A stretch of DNA of 64,000 nt, from the NCBI RefSeq assembly GCF_963855985.1, contig NC_087099.1, forward strand, positions 1,518,001 to 1,582,000, given 5' to 3'. This document shows positions 1 through 11,047 of this stretch, piece by piece; the stretch's first letter is position 1; each line of letters begins with the position of its first letter. The stretch comes from Ostrinia nubilalis (lineage: Eukaryota > Arthropoda > Insecta > Lepidoptera > Crambidae). The position numbers and the translations under genes are program-made. The notes under the pieces were generated by a model. It saw nothing but the letters and a program-made list of their open reading frames with translations. It was not told the DNA's origin and ran no database searches.

Positions 1-2116
1 TTTTGTAAATACACACATAAAGTATGTAGCGCCAGGTATAACTTCTATTACTTATTATTAGACAGTTTGTAGTTTGACAAATAATAATTTATACATCACA
101 AACGCCTTTCATTAGCTTTAGAACTCTACTAGGGTATTAATATTCAGAAGCATTTACTCAATTAGATCTATCGATACATCGAGCCATCGACGCTGTCACG
201 CCAAGCTAATAACTGGGTATCATTGCAAAACGGCATTAATTATCATGTAGTCGATAGCACTTGCTGCGTTTCACCTTGGCCAACATAACTTGGCCTGGGC
301 AATCTAACGATACGAACATAGAACGTCCCCCTTAAGACCCGCTGACATGTGTATGTCGTTAAAATAATTGAAATGGTCACGACCAGTACGAAATGGATTC
401 CCGTGTGCAAAAATGCAAGCATTTCTGCTTCGCTTCGCCCTGATGGTCTGAAAAGAATATGACTATGTTTTGTAGGGCACGCTCTGATCCCTATGATTGG
501 TTATAAACTAACCAAGATTGTGGCACGATAAAAAAAGAAATTCACGTCAAGCAAAGGCAAGGGATCGTAACCGTATCAACTCGAGGCGGACGCAACGTAG
601 ATACACTTAACCGCACCGTAAAGTAATCGCCTCGCCTCACAGTTGACAGCGCGCGAAAGGTGATGACAGCTCATGAAAGGCGATACGATGTTCATAATTA
701 TCTCCATACACTTTTTTAAGAGCAGGACGCGCAGACTATCTGAGACATACGAAATCTACGCCTTACCACTAGCAAGTTTCATAAGCGATCTATAAGCGGG
801 AGAAACGTGCACCATCTTTTAGAAAACTGAACGGTGGGTACAAGGAGCAATGTCGTTTGGGTCGCAGCTCGCAGTACAAACGGGCGGGTCTATATGTGCC
901 GGTCGTTAGCGCAGCAATAATTAGCACCTGTGTTCTTGCGAGTTTGGAGTAACTTTGCGTTCGACGACTCGAGCTTCAGAAGTAGAGGTTATGTGTATAA
1001 ATACGAATCGACGCGTGTTATTTGTGTACTTTTAGAGTTTTATTTTTAGCCCAGCTAACTCAGTTTAATGGTTTTTAAGTGAATTCGATAATGTAGAGTC
1101 TACATCCTTGGGTGGCTAGTAGGAATAGTGGAGTAGAGTTGTTCTGAGATTTGGATATTTTGCTTGGATTTAGTGATTTGTTCTTTAACTTTCGGAAGCT
1201 GCAATATAATTCTTATTTCTTTCCATGAATCCTAAATAGTTTTCTACGAGATATTAGTAGAATTTTGTACTAACAAAAAAAAATGTGTGTATGGAATAAC
1301 GTTTCAATGTTTGTATGATATAATGTAATACAAATCTACTTGTGGGACTCAGTCGTAGTCGTGTAGCTGAATGTCACACTGTCATAGGTAATCCTGAGGG
1401 TAATCCACATTTTACGAAGGGATGAAGGAATACCATAGCAAAGCTCCTACGAAATGCGTTGTAGTATCATTGTTTTATTTAGGGAAAAAGTTAGTAAGTA
1501 CCTAGTACGTAAAAAAATAGATAAACCACATCCGTATTACTACGCGGGCAGATGCGCGAAGCCATCGCTCTTGTAAGTTCGCGCGGTGACAACTTGCAAA
1601 AGATTCCACATACGCGCTGACTTATTATTAGCTGCTTCGTGGAATTGCAGGTTTTGGAAATGAAAGTACAGCTGGCATATTAAGCTAAACGCTGCGGGAT
1701 TTTATGTAGTTTGGAATAGGGTTGAGTTTGCAAGAAAAATGTCAACAATATGTGAATTGTTGTTAACTGTACATTGTCATGCTTTCTTGAAATCAAAAAG
1801 CGTGTCTTTGTTATACATATTTTTATTTTCACAAGTCGTGGTGGAGACCCTTGGGGGAACTTTTTCCAAGAGTTGATGACTTTTGATTGAAACAAACGAA
1901 CATAAGTAGGATTCTACACTCACCAGTCAGCGAACCTAGATTATGTAAAATATTAATTACCACCATCACCATCATTGTCATCAGGTCATTTAGTTTACAC
2001 TCCAAAAGTACAATCCACTCTAATTTACCTGAGGCATATGGAGGATCGGGTCTACACTTCCTACATTGCGGTTGGTAAATTATATTACATCAATAAATAT
2101 TGATGAGTTGCATCTA
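1..2116. other. Intergenic, no gene recognised
   Basis: No open frame here has the look of a real gene, and no repeat family recognised elsewhere in the window is seen. A TATAAATA string lies at 996-1003, downstream of a comparatively GC-rich stretch (about 540-990). It could belong to a plus-strand promoter, but no coding exon follows within view, so no promoter is called. Confidence 0.5.
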
Positions 2117-3060
2117 TTAACCCTTAAGTAACACCGTGGGGTAATTTTTTACCCCAGGCGCATAAAATTTGACATATCTTTTTTTCTAGCGTAGCTAGTG
2201 CAATGTCGTTTTGTGTATTCTCAATCCAAAGTGTGCGCTTTAAGCTCGTAGATGCGGAATGTGAAAAAAATCATCCGTTTGGCTTGTACAGGTAGGTGGG
2301 GCAGAAGTTTACCCCAGGGTGTTAGTTACGCATACTTTAATTTATCATCACCTAACATGTTATTAATAGGTTTTTACAACATTGAAACAAAATGAGTAAA
2401 TATTTATATGACGATTAAGTAGCACATTGTCTCTAGAATGCAGAAAGATAATTAGAGCTTGATTTACATGATACTTTTCGAACTTTGAAGACATCCCCTC
2501 AGAACAGAGCGTTCATAAATTCGACACAGAAATAGGGCTCAAAAGTGATAATTACGTAGTAATTCAGGGTGTCTGATGTGTTTTGAAAAAAATAATTAGG
2601 AATAAAATAAATAAAAAATATTTTTAAATATTTTTTTCATAATTTTATAAAAAATAAGTTTTTTTTATTTTGCTTTATTATAAAGCCATAAATTTTCGTT
2701 TTATTTCATTTTGTGTTTAAAATATGCATAAAACATCTATTTAATGTCCGATTAGTGTAAGTTTTTGGTTCCCACAATAACTTCCTAAGATTTTTCTAGA
2801 AGACCATTGTGGAGACTATTGGTTGCCAATGACAAATTATTTGTTTTTTGTTATGATTGATTTAAGGTGTTTTTTTACGCTAGATAGACGTTCTTTTAAA
2901 ACAATCTTATAATTCAGTGAGTCCATTAACACATAGTAAATCACAAAATTAAATTTATTTTAAATATTTACTTAAAAATTTTTAATTTCCGTTTGGGGTA
3001 ATTTTTTTCCCCAGGGTGTTCAAAGTGTAACCAAAAATAAGGATGTTACTTAAGGGTTAA
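2117..3060. mobile_element. piggyBac-type MITE with TTAA target duplication
   Basis: The element occupies 2121-3056 (936 bp) between TTAA at 2117-2120 and TTAA at 3057-3060. Its terminal inverted repeats begin CCCTTAAGTAACA on both strands, then diverge. TTAA target sites and CCC-starting ends are hallmarks of the piggyBac superfamily. There is no transposase frame, so it is non-autonomous. Three internal copies of a GGGGTAA/GGGGCAG...CCCCAG(GG) motif lie near 2137, 2297 and 2994, two of them beside the ends. The middle is very AT-rich. Confidence 0.85.
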
Positions 3061-4587
3061 AACTATACTCTATACATAGTTATAAGGTGCCACAATGTTG
3101 CGCGGGATCCGTACGTGTATTAATCAAATGATTGAAGATTATTACGGCCACAAGTTTGGACGCTTGCTAATTTACTGCGCACATCTCCAGATACTGCAAC
3201 TTACATTAGCAGTGGGATTTACATCTACCGACTATTGGGCTACCTGTACCTGTCTAAACGTGACTTCTGCCGACTATGGTTCAACTATCGTAGTGATAGG
3301 TGTCTTTTTATTTGTATAGTATTTTTATCAGCCTATTTTTTATGGAGGCCTCCACAACACGTCTGGCCAGCGTGGAAAGTGGTAGGCCAAATTATCCATT
3401 TGCCTCTTGTACACACGGCCACACTGTTAACTATACATTTCCGTTTTTGCTCTCGCTCTCGTCAAATGTTGATTCTTTGCGATTAGAACGTGACGACATT
3501 GAGTAGTTAACACTGTTGCCGATAGTACATTGGAGAGAGTCGAGCTCCTGCAGAGAAGAATGTTCCTGATGATTACGAAGATGATTTCTTCTTCTTTGCC
3601 TGGCCCATTCCCATTTTATTTGTGGTCGGCCCTAATTACGAAGATGATGATGGTATAAAAACATTTAGATCGTGATTTTGCCTTACCTACGACCTTGCAT
3701 ACCTTTATATTCCTGGGTGACTGTTCTCTCCCACTGAGCTACAGGGAACACTTATCAAAAATTTGTTATTTTTTACAAGCCATTAAAATCAACGTTTTTA
3801 TTATTCTCTCATGCTTTAAAAATACACCAGCAGATAGCTCTCAAGTGATTCAACCTTCCTAATCGTTCAAATCGGGGGGTATGCACCGGCCGTAGCTCAA
3901 CAACTATTAGAGGGATTAGCGCGGGCGGGGGTCGGCATAAAACATGATTCATTTAGCCATGAGCAGGGCTGGCGATTGCGAAAACCATCGATTTGAATTT
4001 TTGTTGCAAAAACATAAAGGTGAAGGTAGAGTCAAGCTTGATGTGCTGTCGTATGTACCAGAGATAAACGCGCTCCTTACTTACATTATTTCATCTTTCT
4101 AGTTACGTACCTATCTGTGAAACCCTCCAAATTAGTCGGAATTCAGATTCTGTTTAATACACCTCTGGGATATGTAGCTCTTTTACTTAGTGTGGCCATA
4201 AGTGTATAAAAATAGTGTTTCACTTTTAGTGATCGCTAATTTAAAGAGGAGGAATGTTAGTTAATATAGGGGATAAGGAATATTCTTTTCATTTTATGCA
4301 ATTTTAATGTACTTTATAAGGGTCTACAATTTTTACTAGAAATACATTCAATACCTAGGTATACTATACGTAGGTAATTGACGGTTAAAATATACCACGT
4401 GTATCGCTATGTCGTTGGTTGACAGCCCTGGGTCGAAGCTTTTAACTGTTATTATTTTCTGAAGCCTGGCGTGGGCGGTAAGTTGTTTTCAATAATTGGA
4501 GGGTTTTCACTGAAAACAAACATACGAGTGGCAGAAATTAAATAAAAATCTATTCATAAATAGTCTAAAATCAAGCTAAAGTCGCTG
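3061..4587. other. Intergenic with old repeat scraps
   Basis: No gene is recognised. About 3586-3638 resembles a widespread insect interspersed repeat containing a 'GCCTGGCCCATTCCC...GTCGGCC' string. Short frames between 3095 and 3506 overlap one another, have no conserved motif and are taken as chance. Confidence 0.4.
3680..3752 (-). mobile_element. Degenerate tRNA-like SINE head
   Basis: On the minus strand a pol III A-box-like stretch (TAGCTCAGTGGGAGAG) starts just inside 3752. It is followed by a tRNA-like arm and a damaged B-box region near 3690. The 3' half cannot fold as a tRNA, so this is a SINE head or tRNA pseudogene rather than a working tRNA. Confidence 0.4.
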
Positions 4588-4712
4588 ACATAGTCCGACG
4601 GATTAAATTAGCAAGCTGAAGTGGCAATTGACAGGGCACATAGTATGCAGAACTGTCGGCCGATGGGGCAGAAGGTTCTGGAGTGGAGGCTACATCCCGA
4701 AAAACGCAGCGT
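4588..4712 (+). mobile_element. RTE-clade LINE 3' fragment
   Basis: Decayed plus-strand copy of the C-terminal coding end of the RTE LINE that recurs across the window. It covers the part encoding 'KLKWQLTGHIV' and the following 'RWGQKVLEW' block. It is closer to the 18.5-kb and 54.2-kb copies than to the 35.7-kb copy. It is frameshifted and loses similarity after 4712. Confidence 0.7.
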
Positions 4713-6298
4713 AGATGAGTTTGAGTGATCTTATTTATTGACTTTGGATTTTCTCACAAGAGAAGACCCAGCTAGGACCTAGGGGAATGTTACACTGGGT
4801 AAAATAGTTTTGATCCTCATCACTACTCGTAAGATTTTGTGTCATCTTCCTAGGTTTGTTCTTAGGTAAATTAGTTATACTTACTCGTACTTATTGTCCT
4901 TGGAACTTTCAATATTCTTTCACGCAGTAGTCATTAACCAATGCAACGTTTTAATCCCAGTCTCGGCTTACATAGTATGAGTAGTGCCACATTTGGCCCA
5001 TATTGCTCCCATAAACAGTTAGGGCCCTTAACTGCGCAGTTAAACTTGGATGCAACAAATACATTGTTTCCTTACTATAGCAGCTATTTATGAGTTAGTT
5101 AATTGCTGGCTGGGTCGCGTTAATTTTTTAAAACACACTACGGCGATAGAGCAATCTTAGTCTATTACCAATAACAAGTTAAACACGCGTTGAACAGAGT
5201 TTAAAATGCTAAACTAGTGTTAAAACCGCGAGTAATTTTTATTATTAGTTTTTCCTTTAGTCTGACTCTTAGCAATGTGTAGAACGATGGAAAAGAAGGT
5301 ATTGAATTACAGATTGAGTGAAATTGTAATTTAAGGTCGTCCTAGATTTTCTTTTAAATAAATATTACATTTTATAGTGGAAAATTCTGTAATGAATATC
5401 CACTGACCGCGATGTTGTGTGGGATCCCCGAAAATGTAATCAAAGAAGCATTCTCACTTAAAACCAAACAGTGTTCTGGCGCAAATAAGTGGTTTTAAAC
5501 CCCCATAAAAAGAGGATTATAATCGTTGCGTACCTCAGTGTACAATTACCACGAGTTTACGTTAGGTGGGCTCGCTAGCAAGTAGCAACTGCATAAAAAA
5601 ATTACGTTAATTGTATCACCCTTAGCAGCTACTTTCAAGAACTAAATCTTCATATATTTGACAGATATTTCATCTATTAATATAAGATAGAGTCCAGTGT
5701 AATAGGCCACTAACCTAGTCTCATTTTGTCACTGTCGACGTATCCTTTGTTCTCATCTTAGGTAACCTATACGACCAATGTTTTATCTAATCCTTTATCA
5801 AACTCCAACTCAAATAAACGTCACACAAGATCCACTCAGGATGTAATGTCAATCTGTTCCACAAGCGGTTCTTTTAGAAGCAGACAATCGCAGGGCAATT
5901 TCACGCGACCTGCACCGGATATAGGCGCTGCGATCAAAGGGCCGGCGATTGACTGCCGCGGTATTGAATCACTGAAATAAGGTGCTTGCTTTGAAGGTTC
6001 GATGTAATCGCTTTGGACAAATAAGAATCAACAGGTTAAAGAATGAATGAAATAAACATGTTTGCTGAATCTTCTTCATCTTTTTTTAACCGTGGTAGCT
6101 GAAGTTTGTAGTAAGGTGTTTGCTTTATGAGTAGACGTAGTATTTTGCAATACATTTTATCAAACTCTTAGATAGTATACTTCATATAATTAATGTACCA
6201 GGTGACGTAGTCTAAAAATTCAAGTTTCAGAGGAGAATTTGAAATTGGTTTCATTAGTGTTACGTTTTCATTGGCCTGAAATCAGTCTTTTTATTGAA
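4713..6298. other. Intergenic, nothing recognised
   Basis: AT-rich sequence. I see no gene, tandem repeat or recognised mobile element. A somewhat GC-rich patch at 5870-5960 has no coding signal. Confidence 0.4.
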
Positions 6299-6414
6299 AT
6301 TGGGGCCATAAGGGCTACCTTTTCTTTTCTCTTTTATTATTATTTATTTTGACGTTCATAAGTGCCACTTGTGGTCTAAACTGAATAAATATTTTTGATT
6401 TTGATTTTGATTGC
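6299..6414 (+). mobile_element. Non-LTR retroelement 3' tail (GATTTT-repeat tail)
   Basis: Begins with a GGGGCC...GGGCTACCTTT block, continues with TTATTATT...TTGACGTTCA and AAGTG, and ends in AATAAATATTTTTGATTTTGATTTTGATT. The same block order occurs on the minus strand at 33895-34000, so this is a repeat family with a short-repeat tail typical of LINE or SINE 3' ends. No coding part remains. Confidence 0.6.
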
Positions 6415-7535
6415 TAGATAAAGTTGTATAGGTGTGGTTTAGAAAAATAATTTCAAAAACATTTACTTACCCAAAATCGCTTAGTTCCAAACGTGCAAGT
6501 CTTTTCGTGCCCAAAAATCCTGGAAAAACATTCCAGCTTCCACATTTTTTTTATCCGCATTTTCCACAGTTTTGCGCACTCAAATCTGAAACTTTGCAAC
6601 GCACATCATGTTTTACCTTTACCTACAAACTCTGTAAAAACAAGTGAAGCTGCAACTAATTGCTGACGTTGTCGTATCGTAATTAGTACCAAGTTGGCAA
6701 CTTTTAATGAGAGTGCGAACTGACGCGTTTTTTGACTAACTAAAACCGGATAGTTTTCACTGGAAGCACGTGTTTCGAACTTTGGTTTTTACAGTCTGAC
6801 TGAACTGAAACTCAGTAATAATTTAATGTTTGTTTCAGGTAATTATTACGCGAGAAACATTTGGTTTGTTATCAATGAAGTAAGTGATCAATTTCCTTCT
6901 ATTATTGTTACATTGGCATTAGAGGTAAGACCAAATTGAAACTCGTACCTACAAAGATTATATTGCTGACCCAACAGAGACTTAAATTATGCAAACATAT
7001 TGATGAAATGGCTTAAGTACGTTATCAAATGAAAAACTCGTTATAAAGGTCTCAAAAATATATTTCAGTTTTCAATGTTTATAGCATTTAAAGAAAAATT
7101 ACAAGTGTACACTGGTGAACAAGGCACTATTTATGATTTTATAGATATGCTTGTGACATTTCACATGAATATAATGTGATAAATTATACTAACTATCTAA
7201 TAATTACAATAAGAAAAATAGAAAAACTTTACCTACTCACTTCTCTGAAATGTCGTACATTATTCTTCAGTAGGATAAACTGCCAGTCATTGGACACTTA
7301 AGAAAGTTATTGGACAGTTATTTACTGAATTAAAAATAGCATTTCGTTAAAAGTAAAAAGTAAAGTGCGTTTTTTTTAAGGAATATTCATTGTATTTGAA
7401 GGAATATTCATTTTAAGAAAATTCAAGGGTTGTTTTGTCCAATGACTAGCAGCGTCCAATCACTGTCGGTTTACCCTATAAGGTACACGTTATATTACAC
7501 CTTTAAACACTTGTTTTTCACTTCACGCAATCCCA
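6415..7535. other. Intergenic downstream of the GBP-like genes
   Basis: No gene recognised. This region is downstream of the 7,536 stop codon and should hold its 3' UTR. No canonical AATAAA is visible just past the stop on the minus strand. An AATATA variant near 7,490 is the nearest candidate. A direct repeat of GGAATATTCATT lies at about 7380-7412. Confidence 0.4.
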
Positions 7536-8135
7536 CTAAAAAGCTAGTCTACAATAGCCCAGTCGGTCGCGTCTGTAACCATTTGGACATTGGTTAGGAA
7601 TAGCCATAATTAATTTAGAAGGAGCCGTGATGCATTTGCCTTCCTTGTCTGGCACGAATCCTGCAGGACATTCCAGAACTGGTTCCATACTAGAGACAAC
7701 TCCATCTCCATCAGTGCAGTCCTCACATCTTTTCATTTTGAAAGTTGGATGTAAAACTTCAACTTCTTCTTTAGGTTTCGATTTAATCTGAGTGACTATA
7801 ACGTTGTGGTCAGTTGGCTTCTGCTTGAAGTTGTCGTAGACCGACTTGAAGAACGTCAAAATCTCGCTCAAACACACCGTTGCTACATTTTTCTTCGGGG
7901 GAGCAACGTCAATATTTTTGTCCCTTGAGAATACGTTGAGTTTAGTCACCAATGCGTCTGCAAGTATCTCGTTCCATGTTACTGATTCTGGGTTTGTTGC
8001 GTCGTTTCGCTGGAAACTTTGCAATTTCCTTAAGAGTATCCTTTGTCGGAGTTCCCCTTTGCGCTGGCTGGCTTCGGCAAATCCGCTGGTTTCGGCCGCG
8101 ATAAATAAAATGCCAAACAAACAAACGAGGTTCAT
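7536..8135 (-). CDS. Secreted GBP/ENF-like cytokine precursor, copy A
   Basis: Single-exon gene of 199 residues. The ATG at 8133-8135 is chosen because a hydrophobic signal peptide (residues 1 to about 18, MNLVCLFGILFIAAETSG) starts there. The frame stays open upstream to 8285, but that extension has no signal character. The mature part is Lys/Glu-rich. Residues 156-168 form a first module (CPAGFVPDKEGKC), and residues 183-199 form the C-terminal CPNGYRRDRLGYCRLAF. Cys-x2-Gly-Tyr, the eleven-residue Cys spacing, Gly-x-Cys-[Arg/Lys] and a final Phe match the insect ENF/growth-blocking-peptide pattern. Members of that family are cut from precursors and act as haemolymph cytokines in immunity, haemocyte spreading and growth. 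Assignment to this family is inference from the motif. A paralogue lies immediately upstream on the same strand. The classical ENF tripeptide itself is absent, so it would be an unconventional member. Confidence 0.8.
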   Translation of the reverse strand: MNLVCLFGILFIAAETSGFAEASQRKGELRQRILLRKLQSFQRNDATNPESVTWNEILADALVTKLNVFSRDKNIDVAPPKKNVATVCLSEILTFFKSVYDNFKQKPTDHNVIVTQIKSKPKEEVEVLHPTFKMKRCEDCTDGDGVVSSMEPVLECPAGFVPDKEGKCITAPSKLIMAIPNQCPNGYRRDRLGYCRLAF

Positions 8136-8338
8136 TTTTTTGTTAACAATGGTGGTACAATGGTGGCAGTAATGGAAGAAGTTGGCGCGATAAGATAGAT
8201 AAGATGCGATGCGTCGAGGACAGTCGAGTGCACAAGTGTTATAATTTTTGAATTCACGAAACAATTTTCTTATAAAATAGTCCATGGTGTTGGACCTAAA
8301 ATTCTTTCACAATAAAGTCCAAAATAGTATGTTTAACA

Positions 8339-8908
8339 CTAAAAATTCTTTCTACAGTAGCCGGTCCTGTCTGCTCTGTAACCATTTGGGCATTGGTTAG
8401 GAACAGAAACCGTGTGTTCGCTCGTTCGAATCGTTCTCTTCGATGCTAGGTTGCACTTTTCATCCTTATTAGAAACAAATCCTTTCTCACATTCTGGCTC
8501 TTTTTCATCTGATGGATCTGGTTCCCGCTTTTTGGTATCACGAACTTCATTAGACAGCGAATCTTCACAATCTTCTTTTGAAACTGTAGGTGTCACTTCA
8601 ACTTCATTTAGATTTGTGTCATCTGGTCTGAAGAATGATTTACAGACTTTCAAGAGTTCACTAAAACCTGTTAATGCTATTTCATAGGTATTTTTGTTTT
8701 GTTCATGGTTTGATCCTGTTACGATTTCTTTTACCACAATATCTTCTTTTATCACTAATTTTGCGTTGAACTCGTCGTTTTGGTCACTTTGCAGGTCATT
8801 CAAGGGTATATTTTGTTTTGTCCACATGTTTTCGTATTGATTTGGTATCACTAGTCCACTGCATTTAGCCGCAATTAATAACGCGTTGAAAATACAAATA
8901 TTTTTCAT
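8339..8908 (-). CDS. Secreted GBP/ENF-like cytokine precursor, copy B
   Basis: Single-exon gene of 189 residues with a signal peptide (MKNICIFNALLIAAKCSG) and A at position -3 of the start codon. It is the tandem paralogue of the 7.5-8.1 kb gene. The two share the signal-peptide layout, a SEIL/SELL-containing middle segment, an acidic linker with Cys, and two C-x11-C modules. Here the modules are at residues 140-152 (CEKGFVSNKDEKC) and 173-189 (CPNGYRADRTGYCRKNF). The link between modules is 20 residues against 14 in copy A and contains a Lys-Arg pair and a further Arg, plausible processing sites for releasing a C-terminal peptide of about 28 residues. The final module fits the ENF/GBP cysteine pattern including the last Phe. 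The linkers and prodomain have diverged far more than the C-terminal module, as expected for a peptide precursor. Receptor and activity cannot be inferred. Confidence 0.8.
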   Translation of the reverse strand: MKNICIFNALLIAAKCSGLVIPNQYENMWTKQNIPLNDLQSDQNDEFNAKLVIKEDIVVKEIVTGSNHEQNKNTYEIALTGFSELLKVCKSFFRPDDTNLNEVEVTPTVSKEDCEDSLSNEVRDTKKREPDPSDEKEPECEKGFVSNKDEKCNLASKRTIRTSEHTVSVPNQCPNGYRADRTGYCRKNF

Positions 8909-9016
8909 TGTTACTAAAATTCTGGCACGATTATGACAGTTTACGAATACCTAATATTGACACTTTTAAGACTGGACTTTAAGTCATACAACGTGTAAGC
9001 TCAAGCTCTGAACAAC

Positions 9017-9061
9017 AACTGACTACTACAGCTTTTTGGTCAGCTGACCAGACCTCATATA
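9017..9061 (-). promoter_or_regulatory. Possible core promoter of GBP-like copy B
   Basis: On the minus strand a TATATG box (9056-9061) is followed about 40 bp later by TCAGTT (9017-9022), which matches the arthropod initiator. This would give a 5' UTR of about 112 nt before the 8,908 ATG. The spacing is longer than usual, so this is tentative. Confidence 0.25.
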
Positions 9062-10323
9062 ACAGGTATACTCTCTATTGTTTTTGGTCTTTGTTTATAT
9101 GGATTGTACTACCTGGGTACCTGCTTTTGAATTAACGGCCTTTTGAGTTAAGTACTTTGGGTTGTGTATTGTATTTTGTTGTTGTAAAGTGTTTATTATT
9201 TTGAAATATTGTTATTAAAAGTGATCTTTCCAAAGAGTAATAATTACCACGTGATTCATCAGAAAGTGTTAAGCTTAGAAATGCTCCATAGAACTTACAA
9301 CAATGCCATAACGTTGATTTCATTTTGAATATTCTTATTGTAATATTGAGGGAACGATTATTCGAGGCGAAAGAGAATTTCCAAGAATAAATTGGCGTAG
9401 ATTGGAGATGCTTATACTTATGTAAAAGTACAGACCCAGACTGAACTTTAGTTTAGCTGATGTCGATATTAAATTACGTAACTAGACACATAGTCAGCGT
9501 GTAATTCTGTATGTGGCTTTCACAATCACAACCCCTTTGAATGCGTCTATCCACGTCTTAAAAGTAACCCGCGAGTTTAACAATTTGATTACGGACTTGC
9601 TGCAAGTTGGGATCCAAAAAGTTCGTGTGACTCCCAACAGACGCTGGAGTTCGTCAACTTCGTTGAATTAATACGGATAGTGTCGTACGTGTGGAGTGAA
9701 TACGCTTGATTTTTGTGGTATTTTTCGTCAATATGTGGGCAATAATGTTACATTTATACTCGTATATGAGTCAAAGAAATTTTAAAAATTGTTACTGCTA
9801 TGTTTGTGGCGTCACAGCACTGTTGTAAATTTAAAAAAGCATGTGGGCTTTTTCAAGCTTTAATCTCGTTTAAAAATAGGTGGACGTAGTTTCATCACTT
9901 AATTAAAGTAGTAGTAGTTTCTAGTATGTAGTTACAAAGGAACTAAAACATCTTCATTAATCAGTTTATTGTCCTACACTCTATGATACTCTAGGACCTA
10001 GAGTACTTTAGTTGGGGTTTAAAGGTTTCAGGGGGATTGCATGAATCATGTAAAATTAAATACGAGCTAACAATAAATGAAATAAATTAACCTTTGCAAC
10101 TATTGTTCTTCCTATAAATATTTTGTGGAACAGTTTCACATAAGCCAATATCCAAGTTGAGCTTGTTAGAAAAACCGAATCATTAAAGATACATTGAAAA
10201 TGAATCTAATGAATCGTACTTCGAAACGTACCTCCTGTCGACTTCATACTGGCGAAGTTTTAACCGTAATTATCCGGGTTCAAAGCGAACTCCGGCTTCG
10301 CACGTCCCGCTAAAAATACCGGC
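9062..10323. other. Intergenic, nothing recognised
   Basis: No gene or recognised element. It holds the upstream region of the GBP-like pair and the sequence leading into the tandem array at 10.3 kb. Confidence 0.4.
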
Positions 10324-10935
10324 AGTGAATCAAGTTTAATTCACTTATTAAGAGCGCGGGACAAAGTTCGCGGGACGCTTCGTGCTGGCGTGGATGTTGT
10401 TGCATTGTTTTAGAAAACAATTGAAGCGTAGCGGCTTAACACTTTGACAGTCCCATATGTGGGTCACAATTTATTTTAGTGAATCAAGTTTAATTCTCTT
10501 ATTTAAGAGCAGCGCGGTAAAAAGTTTGAGGGATGCTTCGTGCCGGGTATGGATGTTGTTGCATTATTTTGGAAAAAGATTGAAGCGAAGCGGCTTAACA
10601 CTTTGACAGTCCCATGTGTGGGTCACAATTTATTTTAGTGAGTCAAGTTTAATTCATTTGTTAAGAGCGCGGGACAAAGTTCGCGGGACGCTTCGTGCTG
10701 GCATGGATGTTGTTGCATTGTTTTAGAAAACAATTGAAGCGTAGCGGCTTAACACTTTGACAGTCCCATATGTGGGATGTGGGTCTCGATTTATTTTAGT
10801 GATTCAAGTTTATTGCACTTAATAAGAGGAGCGCAGGAAAGTTTGCGGGACGCCTCATGTCGGTTATGGATCTTGTTGCATTATTTTAGAAAACAATTGA
10901 AGCGTAGCGGCTTAACACGGTGGGTCACGAATATA
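10324..10935 (+). repeat. Tandem array, four ~154-161 bp units
   Basis: Unit starts (AGTGAATCAAGTTTA-like) are at 10324, 10478, 10637 and 10798, giving periods of 154, 159 and 161 bp. Each unit contains an AAGAG-GCGGG block, GGATGTTGTTGCATT, GAAGCG-AGCGGCTTAACAC and, in the first three, TTTGACAGTCCCAT-TGTGGGTC. Units 1 and 3 are the most alike, which suggests duplication in pairs or gene conversion. Partial unit fragments (CCATATGTGGGTCACGAAG) recur to about 11100. There is no coding capacity. Confidence 0.85.
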
Positions 10936-10958
10936 ATTTTCGTAATGCCTTTTTTGGG

Positions 10959-11047
10959 ACCACAAAATATTCGTTCGTATTCGTTTCAGCCAAATGACGT
11001 CCACTGCTGGACAAAGGCCTCCCCCAAGGAGGAAAACCACAAAATAT
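10959..11047 (-). mobile_element. 65-bp RTE LINE tail with 12-bp target duplication
   Basis: The RTE 3' end (10971-11035, minus sense) has been severely 5'-truncated to about 65 bp. It is flanked by ACCACAAAATAT at 10959-10970 and again at 11036-11047. The tail ends in the CGTTTCAGCC...GTTCG motif shared with the other copies of this subfamily. It inserted into the degenerate edge of the tandem array. Confidence 0.85.

Noticed and set aside
996..1003. TATAAATA as a promoter
   Set aside because: No initiator-plus-coding exon follows that I can support.
7846..8172. Plus-strand frame opposite GBP-like copy A
   Set aside because: It is the complement of a better-supported gene and has no motif.
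8136..8285. In-frame N-terminal extension of GBP-like copy A from an earlier ATG
   Set aside because: It would bury the signal peptide in the middle of the protein; the 8135 ATG gives a secretory start like that of the paralogue.
10324..10935. CRISPR-like array
   Set aside because: Whole units repeat tandemly with no unique spacers, and the genome is eukaryotic.
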